The notes below the pieces were generated by a model. That model saw only the letters and a program-made list of their open reading frames with translations. It did no database searches and was not told where the DNA came from. Shown one piece after another: positions 38,072-52,200 of a stretch of 64,000 nt of DNA (position 1 is the stretch's first letter; the number at the start of each line of letters is the position of its first letter). Origin of the DNA: Loripinus fragilis. Its lineage: Eukaryota; Mollusca; Bivalvia; Lucinida; Lucinidae. The DNA is taken from the NCBI GenBank assembly GCA_964019695.1, contig OZ026530.1:36256835-36320834 (forward strand), written 5' to 3'. The translations under genes were made by a program, and so were the position numbers.

Positions 38072-38144
38072 AAATATCCAGGATGTATTTATCAGTTCAT
38101 ATATGGGATTCCTGGTTTCTCTCAAGTAATTATGTCCACATTCT

Positions 38145-38174
38145 TTACTGATCCAAGAAATCCACTCGTGTCAC
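38145..38174 (-). CDS. ZP gene 1 exon 10 (stop)
   Basis: The acceptor TTCATTTCAG is followed by nine codons (VTRVDFLDQ) and TAA at 38145-38147. The exon starts in phase 0, as required by exon 9. Confidence 0.8.
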   Translation of the reverse strand: MTRVDFLDQ

Positions 38175-41100
38175 CTGAAATGAAGTAAAAAATGTTTGAT
38201 TTGATTCTTTACGTCTCATCTACAATCTTTCAGTTATATAGGGACGGGTCTACCTGGGTTGAACCAGTACTAAGCTAGGATAAATGTGTCTTGCTCAAGG
38301 ACCACAACGCAGTGACGACGGTGAGTCTCGAACCCGCGGCCCTTCAGTCTTGAGTCAAGCACTCTACCACTGAGCCACTGTGCTCCCTGGATCTGGATGA
38401 GGGGATCTGGTATTCACTATTCATTAAAAATTTAGCCCATTATTCATCTCATTAAAACTTTGGGTTATTCATTGAAATAAGACCAAGTATTACTTAAAAT
38501 CTGATTATTCACAATTCATTAATCTTTTCCTCGTATTTATGAAAAAATAGGATTATTCTTTTTTAGGTCCTCATTATTCACTATTCATTATTTATTTTGG
38601 CTCATTATTCACTATTCATTATTTTTTTGCTCATTATTCACTATTCATTATAAAAAAGGTCATTATTCACTTATCATTATACCCATCCAGACCCTCATGA
38701 CAGATTTTGGTACTTATTGCAAATAAACAAATGTCTTTTGTGAAACATCCAAGTAGGGCTTGAGGCCTTAATGTTGGTCTGAGTTTAAACCCATTAAATT
38801 CTGGAAACACCTTAACGGGTGATAGGGCAAATAGTGGCAACCCAGATGAAATGCAGCATGATGCTGCATTTCATCAGGGTCTGCACTGTTTGCACGGATT
38901 ATGACATCATCTAGTGACAGATGCACATCATAAGAAAACTCCACATGTTTAATTACATTTTTTAATTAGTCACTGTTCCTCCATTTTGAACTTGTTTAAT
39001 GTAGGTGATATCAAAATGCATGTTTTCTTTTTTCATGATAAAAACCTTCGTCCAAAATTTGAGTTAAGAGTAAATTTAACACATGTCTGAAACTATTAAT
39101 TTCACAATCTTAAAAAGCATGTGTGCAGAAACATGGATTGTTATATCTAAACTTATTTCGTAATAGCTGATTTCATAGGCCTTTCTTACTTTTCCGGATT
39201 TCCATGGGGACTCAAGTCACATGTACTTATATCATATGCCTTTCTCAGCCAATCGAAATTTGTTCCATTACCACGAGACCAAGCAGCCATGTGCTCGAGG
39301 CAAGCGTCAAAACACCAAAAGAAATTCTGTTTTGTAAGCAAACAGGCTGGTATATATTGCACGCGAAGTGAAGATTAGTGGTAAGAGGCCACTTAGAGCC
39401 GCTTTGTATGTTTATTTTTACCTCGAAAACCAATTTTATGTTTTTCAAACAGCACCCGTGGTTGTTTACAGGCTGATGACGTCAGTATCTAGTACGTCAC
39501 AGCACCCGTGTTACTGTGTTACTGACTGAGTCGGTGTTTATGTAAACATTTCACCATTTGAAGAATGACTCAAAATATCGCCAAAAACATCATTGGTAAT
39601 ATGGCATTGAGCTATCAAGTCAATCTAGCGATAGGAATTCCTAATATAACCGAAAACTACATAAATTCACACGTTTTCACTTGTCGACATTGGGTATCTG
39701 CAATGCTTATTTAAATATGCGTTACGTTGTTGGGAAGATTTTTTGATTGGCCAGATATTTTTCTAATCGGGAGTGCTCGGAGCTAATCGGAACATGTCGG
39801 GAAAACTCGGTATGAAATTAGCTATAGAAAACACGTTTGTTTGCCCTTATCCTACCAATGAACTTTTGTCCTGAAAGTATTGTCTGCTTTTTAGGGTTGT
39901 TGCATACTTTCAAAGGCACTCTTACTATAGTAGCAAGCACTATGAACCCTGATCAAACTGCTCCTAAAGGAGCAGTCTGAGCCGGATCCATATTGTTTGC
40001 AATATAGGCTATCAATTACATAAGCAGATTATATAGCAGATGGCATTTGAGCTCAACTAAACACGCACGCACGCACGCACTCATATGAGCCATGACATGA
40101 GATTTCCAACAATATGGCATGTGCGACCAGCAAAGGCTCAGACCAGCCTGTGCATACGCACAGTCTGGTCAGAGTCTTTGCTTGTCTCTTGAATATTATA
40201 TGAGTGTTAAGCTACTGACCGAACATCATTTGGAGTTTTCTAAGCTTAACAGGAGTCTGTACAGGCTCGTCTGAGTCTACACCTTTCAAATCCCACATTG
40301 TTGTAAATCATATGTGAATGGCAGCATACGTGTTACTATTTCAATAATAAGGCTTACTGTGACAGACTCTCGCCGTTTCTGTGGTGGCGTTGGTTCCATG
40401 TCAGGGATAGTTTCCATCTTAAGTCCTTTAAGGTCGTATCCAACAGGTATCTGAAGCATGCTGGAAAGTCGTCTGCCCACTGCACGTGCCATACTAATGC
40501 CTCGATCTGACAATCTCCTTCCTGTGTATACGTCATCAGGAGGTGAGCTCTGCAAGAGAAATATGAAAGACGGCGTGACTGAAAGTTTAGTTTCATCTTT
40601 TCACTCTTTCACGACAATTATCATCTGCTTCTCATCTGCTTAAGTACTTTGATAGACTTTTCGCTTACTGTTAAGGCGGCAACTTTAATATTCATATCTG
40701 GGCGTGATTCGGCTATTTCATCTGCTAAGGAAGGGAAATCAAGTTTTATTTATAATTTGGTGCAGAGTTAATAAACTTTTTGGGCTGCGCAAACGTGCGT
40801 GCGTTTCATGAAAGCCCTGACCGTATATACACTGAACTCACATGTATTTATCCTTAAAGCCCATATCACAAAAAGTTGTATGTTTTTGTTGTCTGCTGAA
40901 ACATTTTGAAGCCTCTTTAACAAACAGTGTAGGATCAGACTGCTCCTATATAGGAGCAGTCTAATCTGGGTCTACACTTATGTTTAAAAGACACTTAAGA
41001 ATGTAGTTATTTTGCTGGCGTTTTAAAGTTTAAAAATATTACTGGTGTTATGGTACAATGATACAGTTACCTTCGAATAAAATCACACCTCATTTTCAGC

Positions 41101-42140
41101 TTTATCCTATGTCTAAAGTAGACCAGACCTAATAACGCATTCATGAGGTGCCGCCTTTGCAGTAACCAAAAAGTTCAATAATACTTTGATAGCCGTTATA
41201 ATGCAAACAATATAAATTGTCTGATGATGATTCAAAGTGGTAAAAGTGTCCTGGAGTGCCTTTGAAACTACCCAGCAGTATTTGTGATTTATTTTGCAAT
41301 AATGATAAGCTATTACATTTGTAACATGTGCAGTGCAGGTAAATCAACAAGGCCTAGAATTCTCCCTTTTGTGTTATATCAATTTGTATGCTGAATGAAT
41401 CAACAATGGGGCGACACCTATTAATAAGTATTTGTCTATAAATTCAAAAATGTTTGAATTATGACAGAAAAATTGTTTACAGCTGTTTTATTTTTCATAG
41501 AAACACTCTCTACCCCCCCCCCCCCCAAAAAAAAAAAAAAAAAAAAAAAAAACACGAGCCGCAACATGAGGTTTCCAACATTGTGGTATGTGCGACCAGC
41601 AAAGCCTCAGATCAGCCTGCGCATATGCGCAGTCTGATCAGAGCATTTGCTAGTCGCTTGAATGTTCTATGAGGGCTAAGCTACAGACTGAACATCTTTT
41701 GGAGTTTATAAGCTAAAAAGGAGGCTGCACTGGCTCGTCCGAGTCTACACTTGTCAAAATGCCACATTGTTGGAAATCAAATGTCATGGCTCACATAATG
41801 ATCAGGTTATGTATGGAAAACACTAGCGGTACACCTGTACCAATAGCGAAGTTACAAAATCCCCACCACTACACTCCAGATTAGATGTAGGCCAACTATG
41901 TCAACTGGCAATAATCATATTCCAATCTTATAGGTATCTATTATATGAGCCGCGACATGAGATTTCTAACGATGTGGCATTTCGACATGAATAGACTATT
42001 ATTATGTTCAATCAGTAGCTTAATATTCACAGGATATTCAAACGACTAGCAAATGCTCTGATCAGATTGCGCGTATGCGCAGGCTGGTCTGAGCATTTGC
42101 TGGTCGCACATACCAAATTGCAGGAAAACTCATGTGAGCT

Positions 42141-42231
<91 letters not shown>

Positions 42232-45200
42232 AGTTATGGAAACTCTAATATTTGATATTAATTGGATGATTTTACCTAAGAATTGTTCTTCTATTTTATT
42301 AGTAGTCAAAACATCAAAAATATTTTTGTCAAAACCTTGTTTGCCAATTTATAAGCACACAATTCTTTGGCAAACCCAACCAAGATTGTTAAAATAATTT
42401 TGATTTTTTGAAAAATTAGCGACTTTAAGGTGGTGCCGTTTGTATTTCTGTTCCAGAAGAGGCGAATATTTAGCTAGATAACAGTGCATACCCTGATAGA
42501 ATGCTATATCTGTGTCTTCACTGTTTGTCAAATAACCATTTTAGGGAGAGCAGTGGCTCAGTGGTATAGTGTTTGACTTGAGACCGAAGGGATGCGGGTT
42601 CGAGCCTCACCGGCGTCGCTGCGTTGTGTCCTTGAGCATAACACATTAATCCTAGCTTTGTACTGGTTCAACCCAGGAAGACCCGTCCCTACATAACTGA
42701 AAGATTGATGACGGGGCGTTAAGAATCAAATCATCAAACAAAAAATCAAATAACCGTTTTACAGGGCTTCAGAATACAAAGGGTCAATTAGAAACATACA
42801 TTTAAGTTTCATGGCAAGCAAAAGCTCTCCTATACTAACTCATTCCACATCACCTTCCATTTACCTTTTATATAATTATGAATATAAAGTACAGTAAGTA
42901 AGGGGATAACTGTATTCAAATTTTCTCATTTGGGGAGGTATATTGTCGTATATATGTTCGGAAATTTAGTTTTACGGTGACGCACAAGCAGAGCCGTAAA
43001 ACGTGATATCTGAACATATATCCGACAATAAACCTCACCAAATGAAATTTTTGAATAGGGTTAACCCATTTCTAATGCACTTCTGCAGTTTGTCTCAAAT
43101 TTGAGCGTTACAAGCCACATTAAAGCCGCATGTTATCAAACGATATGACACGTGAATAATGACGTCAAACTATTTCCGACAGTACATTTGTATATCATAG
43201 GATTCTGTCGCAAATTTTTGCCATTATCTAATCAGACGTCGTGTTAGAAAATCAAGTGCATTAGAATGTAGAAGTATGTACTCTTTTGATATTTATAGAT
43301 TGACATACCTTTCCTAGCTGCTTCAACTTAGACATGACACATCCACAGACAATCCAGGAGAATAACAGGGTAACTGTTGTTATTGCAATAACACTGCCAG
43401 CTATGTACTTATCCATGCAATACTCAGACTCTACAGCTGAAATACAGCAAAAATTTATAACAGTTAACCATTTAATGTTTTGGCGATTCTAAAAGACTGA
43501 CATATTGATGTTGGTGATTTCTTTATCTAAGGCCCATCTAAGGCCCTTAATAGTAATTTTCTATTATCATATAGGCTTCTCTTAAAGGAAAATACCTTTA
43601 AGCAAAATGTTGACATTTTCTTACCAAACATGTGTTTTCAAATAAAATCTAACATTTTTATTCAATTATTATTGAATTTAGTAATTCGTCCAGAAAGTTG
43701 AGAAATTAACTATCTATTCATTGTGTACCAACTCGTTTTATAAAATAAATTATAGCTAACCCTTAAGTTACATCCTATGTTTAGCCACTACATTAACATA
43801 TACGGAACAGAGCCCAGTGGCTCAGTGGTAGAGTGCATGACTCGAGATGGAAGGGTTGTGGGTTTTAGCCATACAGGCATCACTGTGTTGTGTCCTTGAG
43901 CAATTGTGTCCTTGAGCAAGACAGATTAATCCCTGCTTAGTATTGGCTCAACCCAGGGAGACCCATCCCGACATGACTGAAAAATGTTGACTGGGACGTA
44001 AAGAATCAAATAAAACAAACATATAAGAAATGTTGGCCACAACTCAGCTATACACCACTACTTTCATTAAAAAACAATTTAATCAGAATGCCTTTCGTAA
44101 CATACGATGATAAGATATATTTTATAGTACCTGCATACAATTTAAAAAGAAATGAGAAAAAAAACGTTTAAAAAGCCCACTTAAATCCGAATGTGTTGTA
44201 GGGTTGACTTAATTAGGCAAATGATTCTAGGTGATAACAGGTGATGTTTAAAAAGCATTATATTTGGATAAGCTTAAATTTTGAACAGATATCAAATTAA
44301 ACTTATATACTCTATCATTACTGTCCCTCACAGTGATTTGATATTTGAGAAGTACCAAATATAAACCAAGGATTTTACTGTACATTTTTGTGCATCCACC
44401 ATTGGTGTTTTAACCTTCAACGTTGTTCCACATGTTATACTATCAATGACGTCATCATCATTTGTGTCTCGTTTCTTCCTTCCCCATCCAATTATTTCGC
44501 CACAAATTGCCTGTAGTAATACAAACAAAAATATTTTGGTTCATTTTTCACCTGGGTTAATTAGACATGCTGATAGTTTCTTTATACATGACGGTGCTAG
44601 GGGCGTGAGAATTGTTGCACTTCCCATTAGGTCTCATGAACGGACTCAATAAAACTGAGCCTGCTGTTTTCTTATTTTGTAGGTTCTGTTTATTTCTGAA
44701 GGATCCGTTTTTTCCAGATTATTTAGAGGCAACAACAGCTGCCGTTGTGCCACGTGGAGTTGGTAAAACTTCTCCCTGACATCGATATAGTGTTGATATT
44801 TTTTCATATTCTGGCCCTTCAGGAATAATGGGTTCTGACGCAAAGCACAATACCGTGCAGTTCTCTTGAACAGACTCAATAAAACCGAGTCTGCTGTTTT
44901 CTCATACTGTGGTTCTCTCTATTTCTGAAGGGTCCGTTTTTCCAGAATATTTTAGAAAATATAAGAGGCGATCATATAGTCTGATTTTCCTCCTCATATG
45001 TATTGCATGAAGCGGTAGAGCTTGGCTAAAATATATAATTGATCATCGGCATATACAATTGACCAATAATAGATTACACATTGATCGAAATGAACTTTTA
45101 CGGTGATAGTTCTACAAAATCGCAAGTGTTATAGGTTTTTTTGTAGCATTATGTTTTGCTATGCAAAGGCGTATAAGCATATAAGTATATGAGTGTTTCT

Positions 45201-48200
45201 TGCACACCGGATAAGCATAACTGAAATTTTACCCTGGGAGAGAAAATCTTATCTTACCCAGTAGTGAGCAAGAAAAAGAATCCATTAATCGTGTGAGGGT
45301 AGGGTAGAAAAATCCGTCCCTCGGGATCACCATTTGTCATCACTCGGCAAGCCTGGTGATGCCAAACTGTGATCCTCGGGATGGATTTTTCTATCCTACC
45401 CTCACACTCATGATAGATTCTTAATATTATAAATATTTTCTCCCGCATCATTTTTAATATATGTGTCAGGCGCACAAAAAACATTTCATTTATATGGTTC
45501 TTTTGAGTACCAGCAACATATGTTGGTTGAGAAATAAGGAAAAACTGCTTTGTTACACACTCTTAACCCTTAAAGCGTCAATTAAGACTGCAGCAGACGA
45601 CAAATTTTGCACCATCTTTCCTAATTTTGACAAAAATAAGATATGATATTTCATGAGAATCGTCTGCCAGCAGACGATTCTCATGCAAATATCATGCCTT
45701 ATTTGTTATTTAGAAAAAAAACACAGCAAAATTTGATATTGTCGTCTGCTGCAAATTATAGGTGGCGCTTTTAGGGGTAAAAACTAAAGGCCTGTATATG
45801 TATTAGTGTTTACCTTTTGACATTCTCCCATGCAGACTTCAACTGTACAAGAGAAGGACACATCAACTTCTGGATCGCCTTGCAAGTTTGTTGGTTGGAA
45901 GGCGCGAAATGTCGAGGATATATCACCTGCAGACATATGCTCAAAATTCGGGAACAGTTCTTCATCTGTTGAGCATCTGTCAGTTGTGAAAATACCTTGT
46001 AAGCAACAGTACTATAGAATACATTTTTTGTCAACAATGATGAAATTGTTTTGTCGACAACTAAAATACCTGACATGGCAAACTGATGATATCAAACCAA
46101 GGCCTACAAAATGGTTACCATAATCAATTAGAACACATATTTATAAAATAGAATGGATTTTCATTGATGTTTATAATCACATTTATGCTTTGACAAAATT
46201 AGTATAATATATAAGATAAATACAAACAGTCTCATTACATATTATACCAGTATACACCTCTAAAAAGCAATATAATTTGGTTCTAGGAAATATAACAGCT
46301 AAAATGTCATTTATGGACAATATTTGAGACAGCTCTTGAAATATTTGCAAATTATTACAATACAAATGTAGTATAACTGTATCTGGGTTGACTGTATCAT
46401 TTCTGTGGATGAGTTCATATCATAGAATCTCACCAAACGGTGAGCACCCAGCATGTACCGAAGATACTGAGAATATCCACGAGATGTGTTCAAACACCAG
46501 ATCACGTTCTTTTATAATAATATTTCAGTGAATTTTGTATTTAAAATAAGGAATGCACACTAAAATTTAACGTAAATTTTCCTATTATGACGTAGTAATA
46601 CACCTGAGTCCATTTTACAAATGACTCATAAGACCTTCGTAACACAGAGACATAGGGTGAGCCTTGTTTAAGAAGTCATATGTTTGGTATTGAAGTCTGT
46701 ATTTGGTACCCGGAGAACAATGAGTTCCAGAGTAGTTTTATAATAATGCATTATTCCAATGGCCTAGTACAAATAATGAGTAAACGTTAGAATCATCTGA
46801 AACAACATACGTACTCTTCCCTAACCAAAGAAATCAAAGACGCTGTGCATTCTTTAGCTTTGATGTCAAAGTCCCCTGCAAAGATAACAACATCACTTGA
46901 AAGTAAATGCCATGCGCGGATCCAGAAATTCCGCCGGGGAGGGGGGGGGGGAGGTCCTGAAAACGTTTTCTTCTTCTTTTTAGTCAACAACCTATTTCAC
47001 AGAGGGACTTAAGGACCTGCCACTAGTGGGGGGTCTGTACCAGCATTTCTAGGAAACCTATAACCGCATGTTCTATTTGGAAATTATTTAAGCAATTTGG
47101 AATGCACAATAAAGGATCTTCAAAAGTTAATAATTTTGAAATAAAGACGGATAATGATATCATCTCAGATGACCTAGACACAGCTAATGTATTTAGTGAG
47201 TATTTTGTAAACATTCCATCTAAGCTTAAAGAGCCAATACAACCATCCAATTTTGAACTTCTTCATAATTTTGTTGATTCTAAATTTAATGATAACACAA
47301 ACTTTACTATTCCTTTTGTAAACAGATCGTTTGTGAGTAATCATTTATCTGGTATGGATGCCACTAAGGCAACAGGGTTAGATTGCATAGGACCAAGATT
47401 ATTAAAGATTGCTTCGAATGTTTTAACACCTTCAATTACATATACAATATATAAAAGCATAGAGTCTGGAGTTTTTCCATGTACATGGAAAAATGCAAAA
47501 GTTAACCCAATCTTTAAAACTGGAGTCAAAGATAGCGTAAATAACTACAGGCCTATTTCAATACTGCCAACTCTTTCTAAGATAATTGAAAAAATGGATT
47601 GCAACAAAACTTATTTAAATAAGTACCAACTTCTTCATAAAAACCAAAGTGGTTTTCGTAAAAATCACTCAACTGAATCAGCTCTTATACTCATGACAGA
47701 TACTTGGTTAAAAGCTATCAATGGGGGTTAATTGGTTGGGTGTGCCATGATTGATTTCAGAAAAGCGTTCGATTTGGTTGATCATAAATAACTTCTTAAC
47801 AAATTGGATATTTATAGGTTCAGTGCTTTGAGTTGTCATGGTTTAAGTCGTAGCTAAGTTACAGAACTCAACAAGTTGTAATAAATAATTCAAGTTCCGA
47901 TATTGGTGATGTTATTTGCGGTGTCCAACAGGGATCTATTTTAGGTCCTCTTTTATTTCTGCTGTTTATAAATGATCTACCCCTTTCATTGAAGAACTCA
48001 CCAATATCAGTCGACTTATATTCAGATGATTCAACTTTATATAGTACTTCTTTAGATAAGTGTTCCTTAGAAACAACTCTTCAAAAGGCGTTGGATTCAG
48101 TTTACACCTGGTGCTTAGAAAACGGTATGCTCATCAATACTGAGAAGACGAATTTGATGTTAATTGCCAGTCGACAAAAAAGAAACTCTTTAATTGATAG

Positions 48201-49229
48201 CGACCTAAAAATTACATTCAATGATATAGATTTAAAAATTTCTAGTGATGAGAAAATTTTAGGCGTTCATGTAGATCAAAATGTCTGGAATAATCATTTC
48301 GGCACATATCTAAAAAGATATCATCGCACCTTTGATTATTATCGCAGATTAGAACATATCTTAATGTTCAACATAGGCTTTTAAACTACAATGCATATAT
48401 TTAATCACATATTGAATATTGTTGTGTAGTATGGGGAAATTCGTGCAATTTAAATGCATTTAAAATTGAAAAGTTGCAAAGAAGGGCGTACAAGCTTATT
48501 CTAGGAACTGATTATACAACTCTAGACGCTGCGCGCAAACAATTACGTATTTTATCATTTGAAGAAACTGTTTTTATACACAAAGCAAAAGTTATGTGTA
48601 AAATAGCTAATAATACCGCACCAATTTACTTAACAGATTTATTTCAAATGAGAGGTAATGACAGTTATTTGAATAATTCACATTTAAATTTATGGTCAAC
48701 GTCAAATAAGAATTTTCTTATACCAAAGCCTAAAATAAGATTATTCAAAAACAGTTTGTCTTATTCTGGTGCATTAGTGTGGAATAGCGTTCCTTTATGG
48801 ATAAAAAAATTCTAGTACAATTGAGTCATTTACAATAAACTGCTTGCAGTGGATGAAATTAGACTGTGTATCTTAAACAAGTCGCAATATGAGAAAACCA
48901 GATGTTTCTTAGATGAAAATTAAATGCGCAGATGGGCTGTGCTGTCGCGCAGGATGATCGGCGCATATTATTTTCATTCCTTAGCTAGTATAACTTCTTT
49001 CTCTATTTTCGAAAATGCTTATGTGTCCGCCTGACTTACTTGGCTGAGTAGACAAGCATGAGTCTGCCTGGTCAGAAAACCTAAACACTGGTTCTCTCAA
49101 GCTGTGAAATACCTATTTTATTTGTTTTGTTCTTTTTATTGTTGTATAATGACTTGTTTTCATGCAAATTTTGAGGGCCTCGGGGAAGATTGGCCTAGCC
49201 AACGGAGCTACCCTCGTTAAATGAAGAAA

Positions 49230-49274
<45 letters not shown>

Positions 49275-52200
49275 CCAGGGGAGGGTGGGGGGGGGGTTTC
49301 AGGGCCCCACTGGCTTGCCCATCTGAATCTGCCCGGGCCATGGTAAGCAAGGATGATGGATGATATGAACAATGTTTTATTGTATGAGTCTTTATGGGCC
49401 AGATTATGAGATTATGGTACGTATTGCATCGGCGAGTAGCTAAGGCCAAGGTAAGCTTGTGGAAATGTGCAGACTTGCCAGCCAGTGTTCGTTGCTAGTA
49501 CATACAAAATATTGAGTGAGGTAAATGAGGGTGCAGGCCAAATGATTGACCTCTAGTCCTGCTTGATACATCAGCATGAGGCAATATAGTTGTGTTTTGC
49601 CAAATACTCGTACAACCCAGGAAACATGATTGAAATATTGTTGGCATGGACGTTAATGATAAACTAATAAAATGTATGCTAAAGAGACAGAACTGAAGTC
49701 AGTATCAGTGCACACCTTGCTCTCCCATGAATAGACATGCTAATCGAGTCTCAAGTATCATATTACCTAACTTCAGGGCTTCTCCTGAATTTCAAAAGAT
49801 CTTATTTCTTTTTATTCTATTTTTGTCCGATCTTATGCTTAATTTAGTCAAAATAAATTAGAAAAATGACTGGGACCATAGCAATTCTATTACAGACAAT
49901 ATTTTGCTAAGTTGATAAATGATTAGGTCATGCATGTCCCTGCAAAATTGTTGGTAAATCTTCACTGGTAATGGTATGGTATCGAAAATGACTTGGAATG
50001 AAATAAAATAAAACAGAAACCAATACTGCCAGAAATCTACCTTTGTATTGGTCTTCTAGGGTTAGAGACATCTTAACATTGTCATCTAGAGTAATCTCCC
50101 CTCCTGTGACGTCTTCCGAGTCAGTAAGCATGCGCATTCGAACTATTGGCCTCGTTGTGATATTCATAGACTCCGCGAGGACTTCCCTGTACGAAAGAAG
50201 CAATATACGTAGGACTTCAGACTCTATGATGGTTCTGACTTAAAGACTTATCTATTGATGAGATGGTAGGGGCCTGATGCTTTGGCTGTTGTCAGGCCCA
50301 CCGGGGTTTACCTGTTGGATTTCTTTTGCTACGGTATTCCGTTTTATGTACTCTCGAGTCCTTAACTTTGCTTTATCTCATTTTTATATCTTGATTTATA
50401 TGTTCTAGGAGATGATGCATGGATAAACTAGGGTCTTTCATGCAAACCAAACATCTATGTGTCTTGATCCACATCTGAACTAGGGTGAGGTTGGCGCCGT
50501 GAAACCGGTTTAAGCCCTCCAGTCAAATATATTCACTGACCGTTCCAAGGCGGTACTTCTTTTGTGGATCATTTGTGTTATCTATGTCTTGTGTTTGTCA
50601 TGCTTTCGCGTCTGTTCATTGCTGCCTTGTGGTCACCTGCGGGGAAAGGGCTGACCTCTTGGCTCTTCTTTGTGATGTTTAATTGTACTTTTGTCACTTT
50701 CCCATGTGGTATCCTGGGTCAGGTGTGGTGCTTCATTGTATCGATTCCTGATCTTTGACCTCTTTCTTACTTTAAACAGTGCAGAGCTGCATGGCTGATA
50801 ATGACCAGGCTAGACCTAGACCTAGATTGTATTGATTCCTGATCTTTGCCCCCTTTCTTACTATATACGCTTATTTGATTTGTTCTATACTTTTATACAG
50901 CACAAAACACACAGACCCAATGTGAACCAACATAATAACAAGTGTTTGCTGCTATCCTCGTGTGAGTGTGTCTTGTGTCTAGTTCTTGTTTAGCGGTGCA
51001 CGTGTACATGTAATCATTCGTGTCTTGTCTTGAGGTATGTAAACAGTGTCGCGCGCTGACCGCAACATATTGCATAAAAAGCAAATGTTATTTAAAAGTG
51101 ATAACGTCATACATAAACTTTGGAACTTTTCTTTTCTTATGCGCAAAAGCCTCCTTTAAATGTCCATACGTTGTTAATACAAACAGAGAAGGGGTTTGGT
51201 GAGTCTGCGCATGATCATTAGTTGCTCACAATGCTATAATAACCAAAAGCTTATATGCTATCTCCTTGATTCATGATTACTGTTGACTTTTTCATGGTAG
51301 TAGGCGTCATATGACGACAAACCACTGGGTTTATATCAGAGAGCGTAACTAAAAATTAGTTTTCTTATTTCTCAACCAAAACATACGTTGTGGGCACTCA
51401 AAGGAACTGTCTCGGTTCTTTCAAGCATCCAAAAACAAATATTAAAACTGATGGATAAGAAAAAAAAACATTTTATTCTCAAAATTGCGTTTATCTCTTC
51501 CTATTACCAGATTGTCCAATCATGGACATCATCTACACAGTAAAGATTTATGTAAAGTAAGTAAGGGTGCAAAGATCAGGAATCGATACAATCAAGTACC
51601 ACACTTGACACAGGATACCAATGGGAAAGTGACAAACTCATAGTAAGACACCACAAACGAGAGCCAAGAGGTCAGCCCTTTCCCAGCAGGTGACCACAAA
51701 GCACATATAAACAGACGCTCACAAAGACATAGCAAACACAAGACAGAACAAAAACATAAAAGATCCAAAGCCAACTTACTCAGGATATATTTGGCTAGAC
51801 ACCCTGAGATCTGAAGTATCAACCAAACACATCACAGGAATAACTTTGTCGTGGCCTGTCTGGTAATACGCATTCCGCTGAACAATCACTCGGAACTTGG
51901 AATCCTGGCAAAACAATACAAATGTCTTATAACATTTTATTTTGTACTATTAACCCTTCAAGCGCCACCTATAATTTGCAGCAGACGACAATTTCAATTT
52001 TTGCCGCTTTTTTCAAAAATAACAAATAAGGCATGATATTTCATGAGAATCGTCTGCTGGCAGACGATTCTCATGAAATATCTTACCTTATTTTTTTCGA
52101 AAATCGGGAAAGATGTCGCAAAATTTGTCGTCTGCTGCAGTTGTGATTGGCGCTTTAAAGGTTAAGAGTGAATCTGCATGAGTGATACTGACCAGGCTTG

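Noticed and set aside
38827..42530. CRISPR array, suggested by recurrent palindromes
   Set aside because: Spacing is irregular, copies are in both orientations, and the DNA is from an animal nucleus.
46311..46505. Minus-strand 64-codon frame in intron 5
   Set aside because: It has no usable acceptor, and the ZP frame joins perfectly without it.
50564..50758. Frame containing a WSPAGKGLTSW-like peptide, also at 51592-51822
   Set aside because: It is the translation of a dispersed SINE-like repeat, with frame not kept in the copy at 26398.
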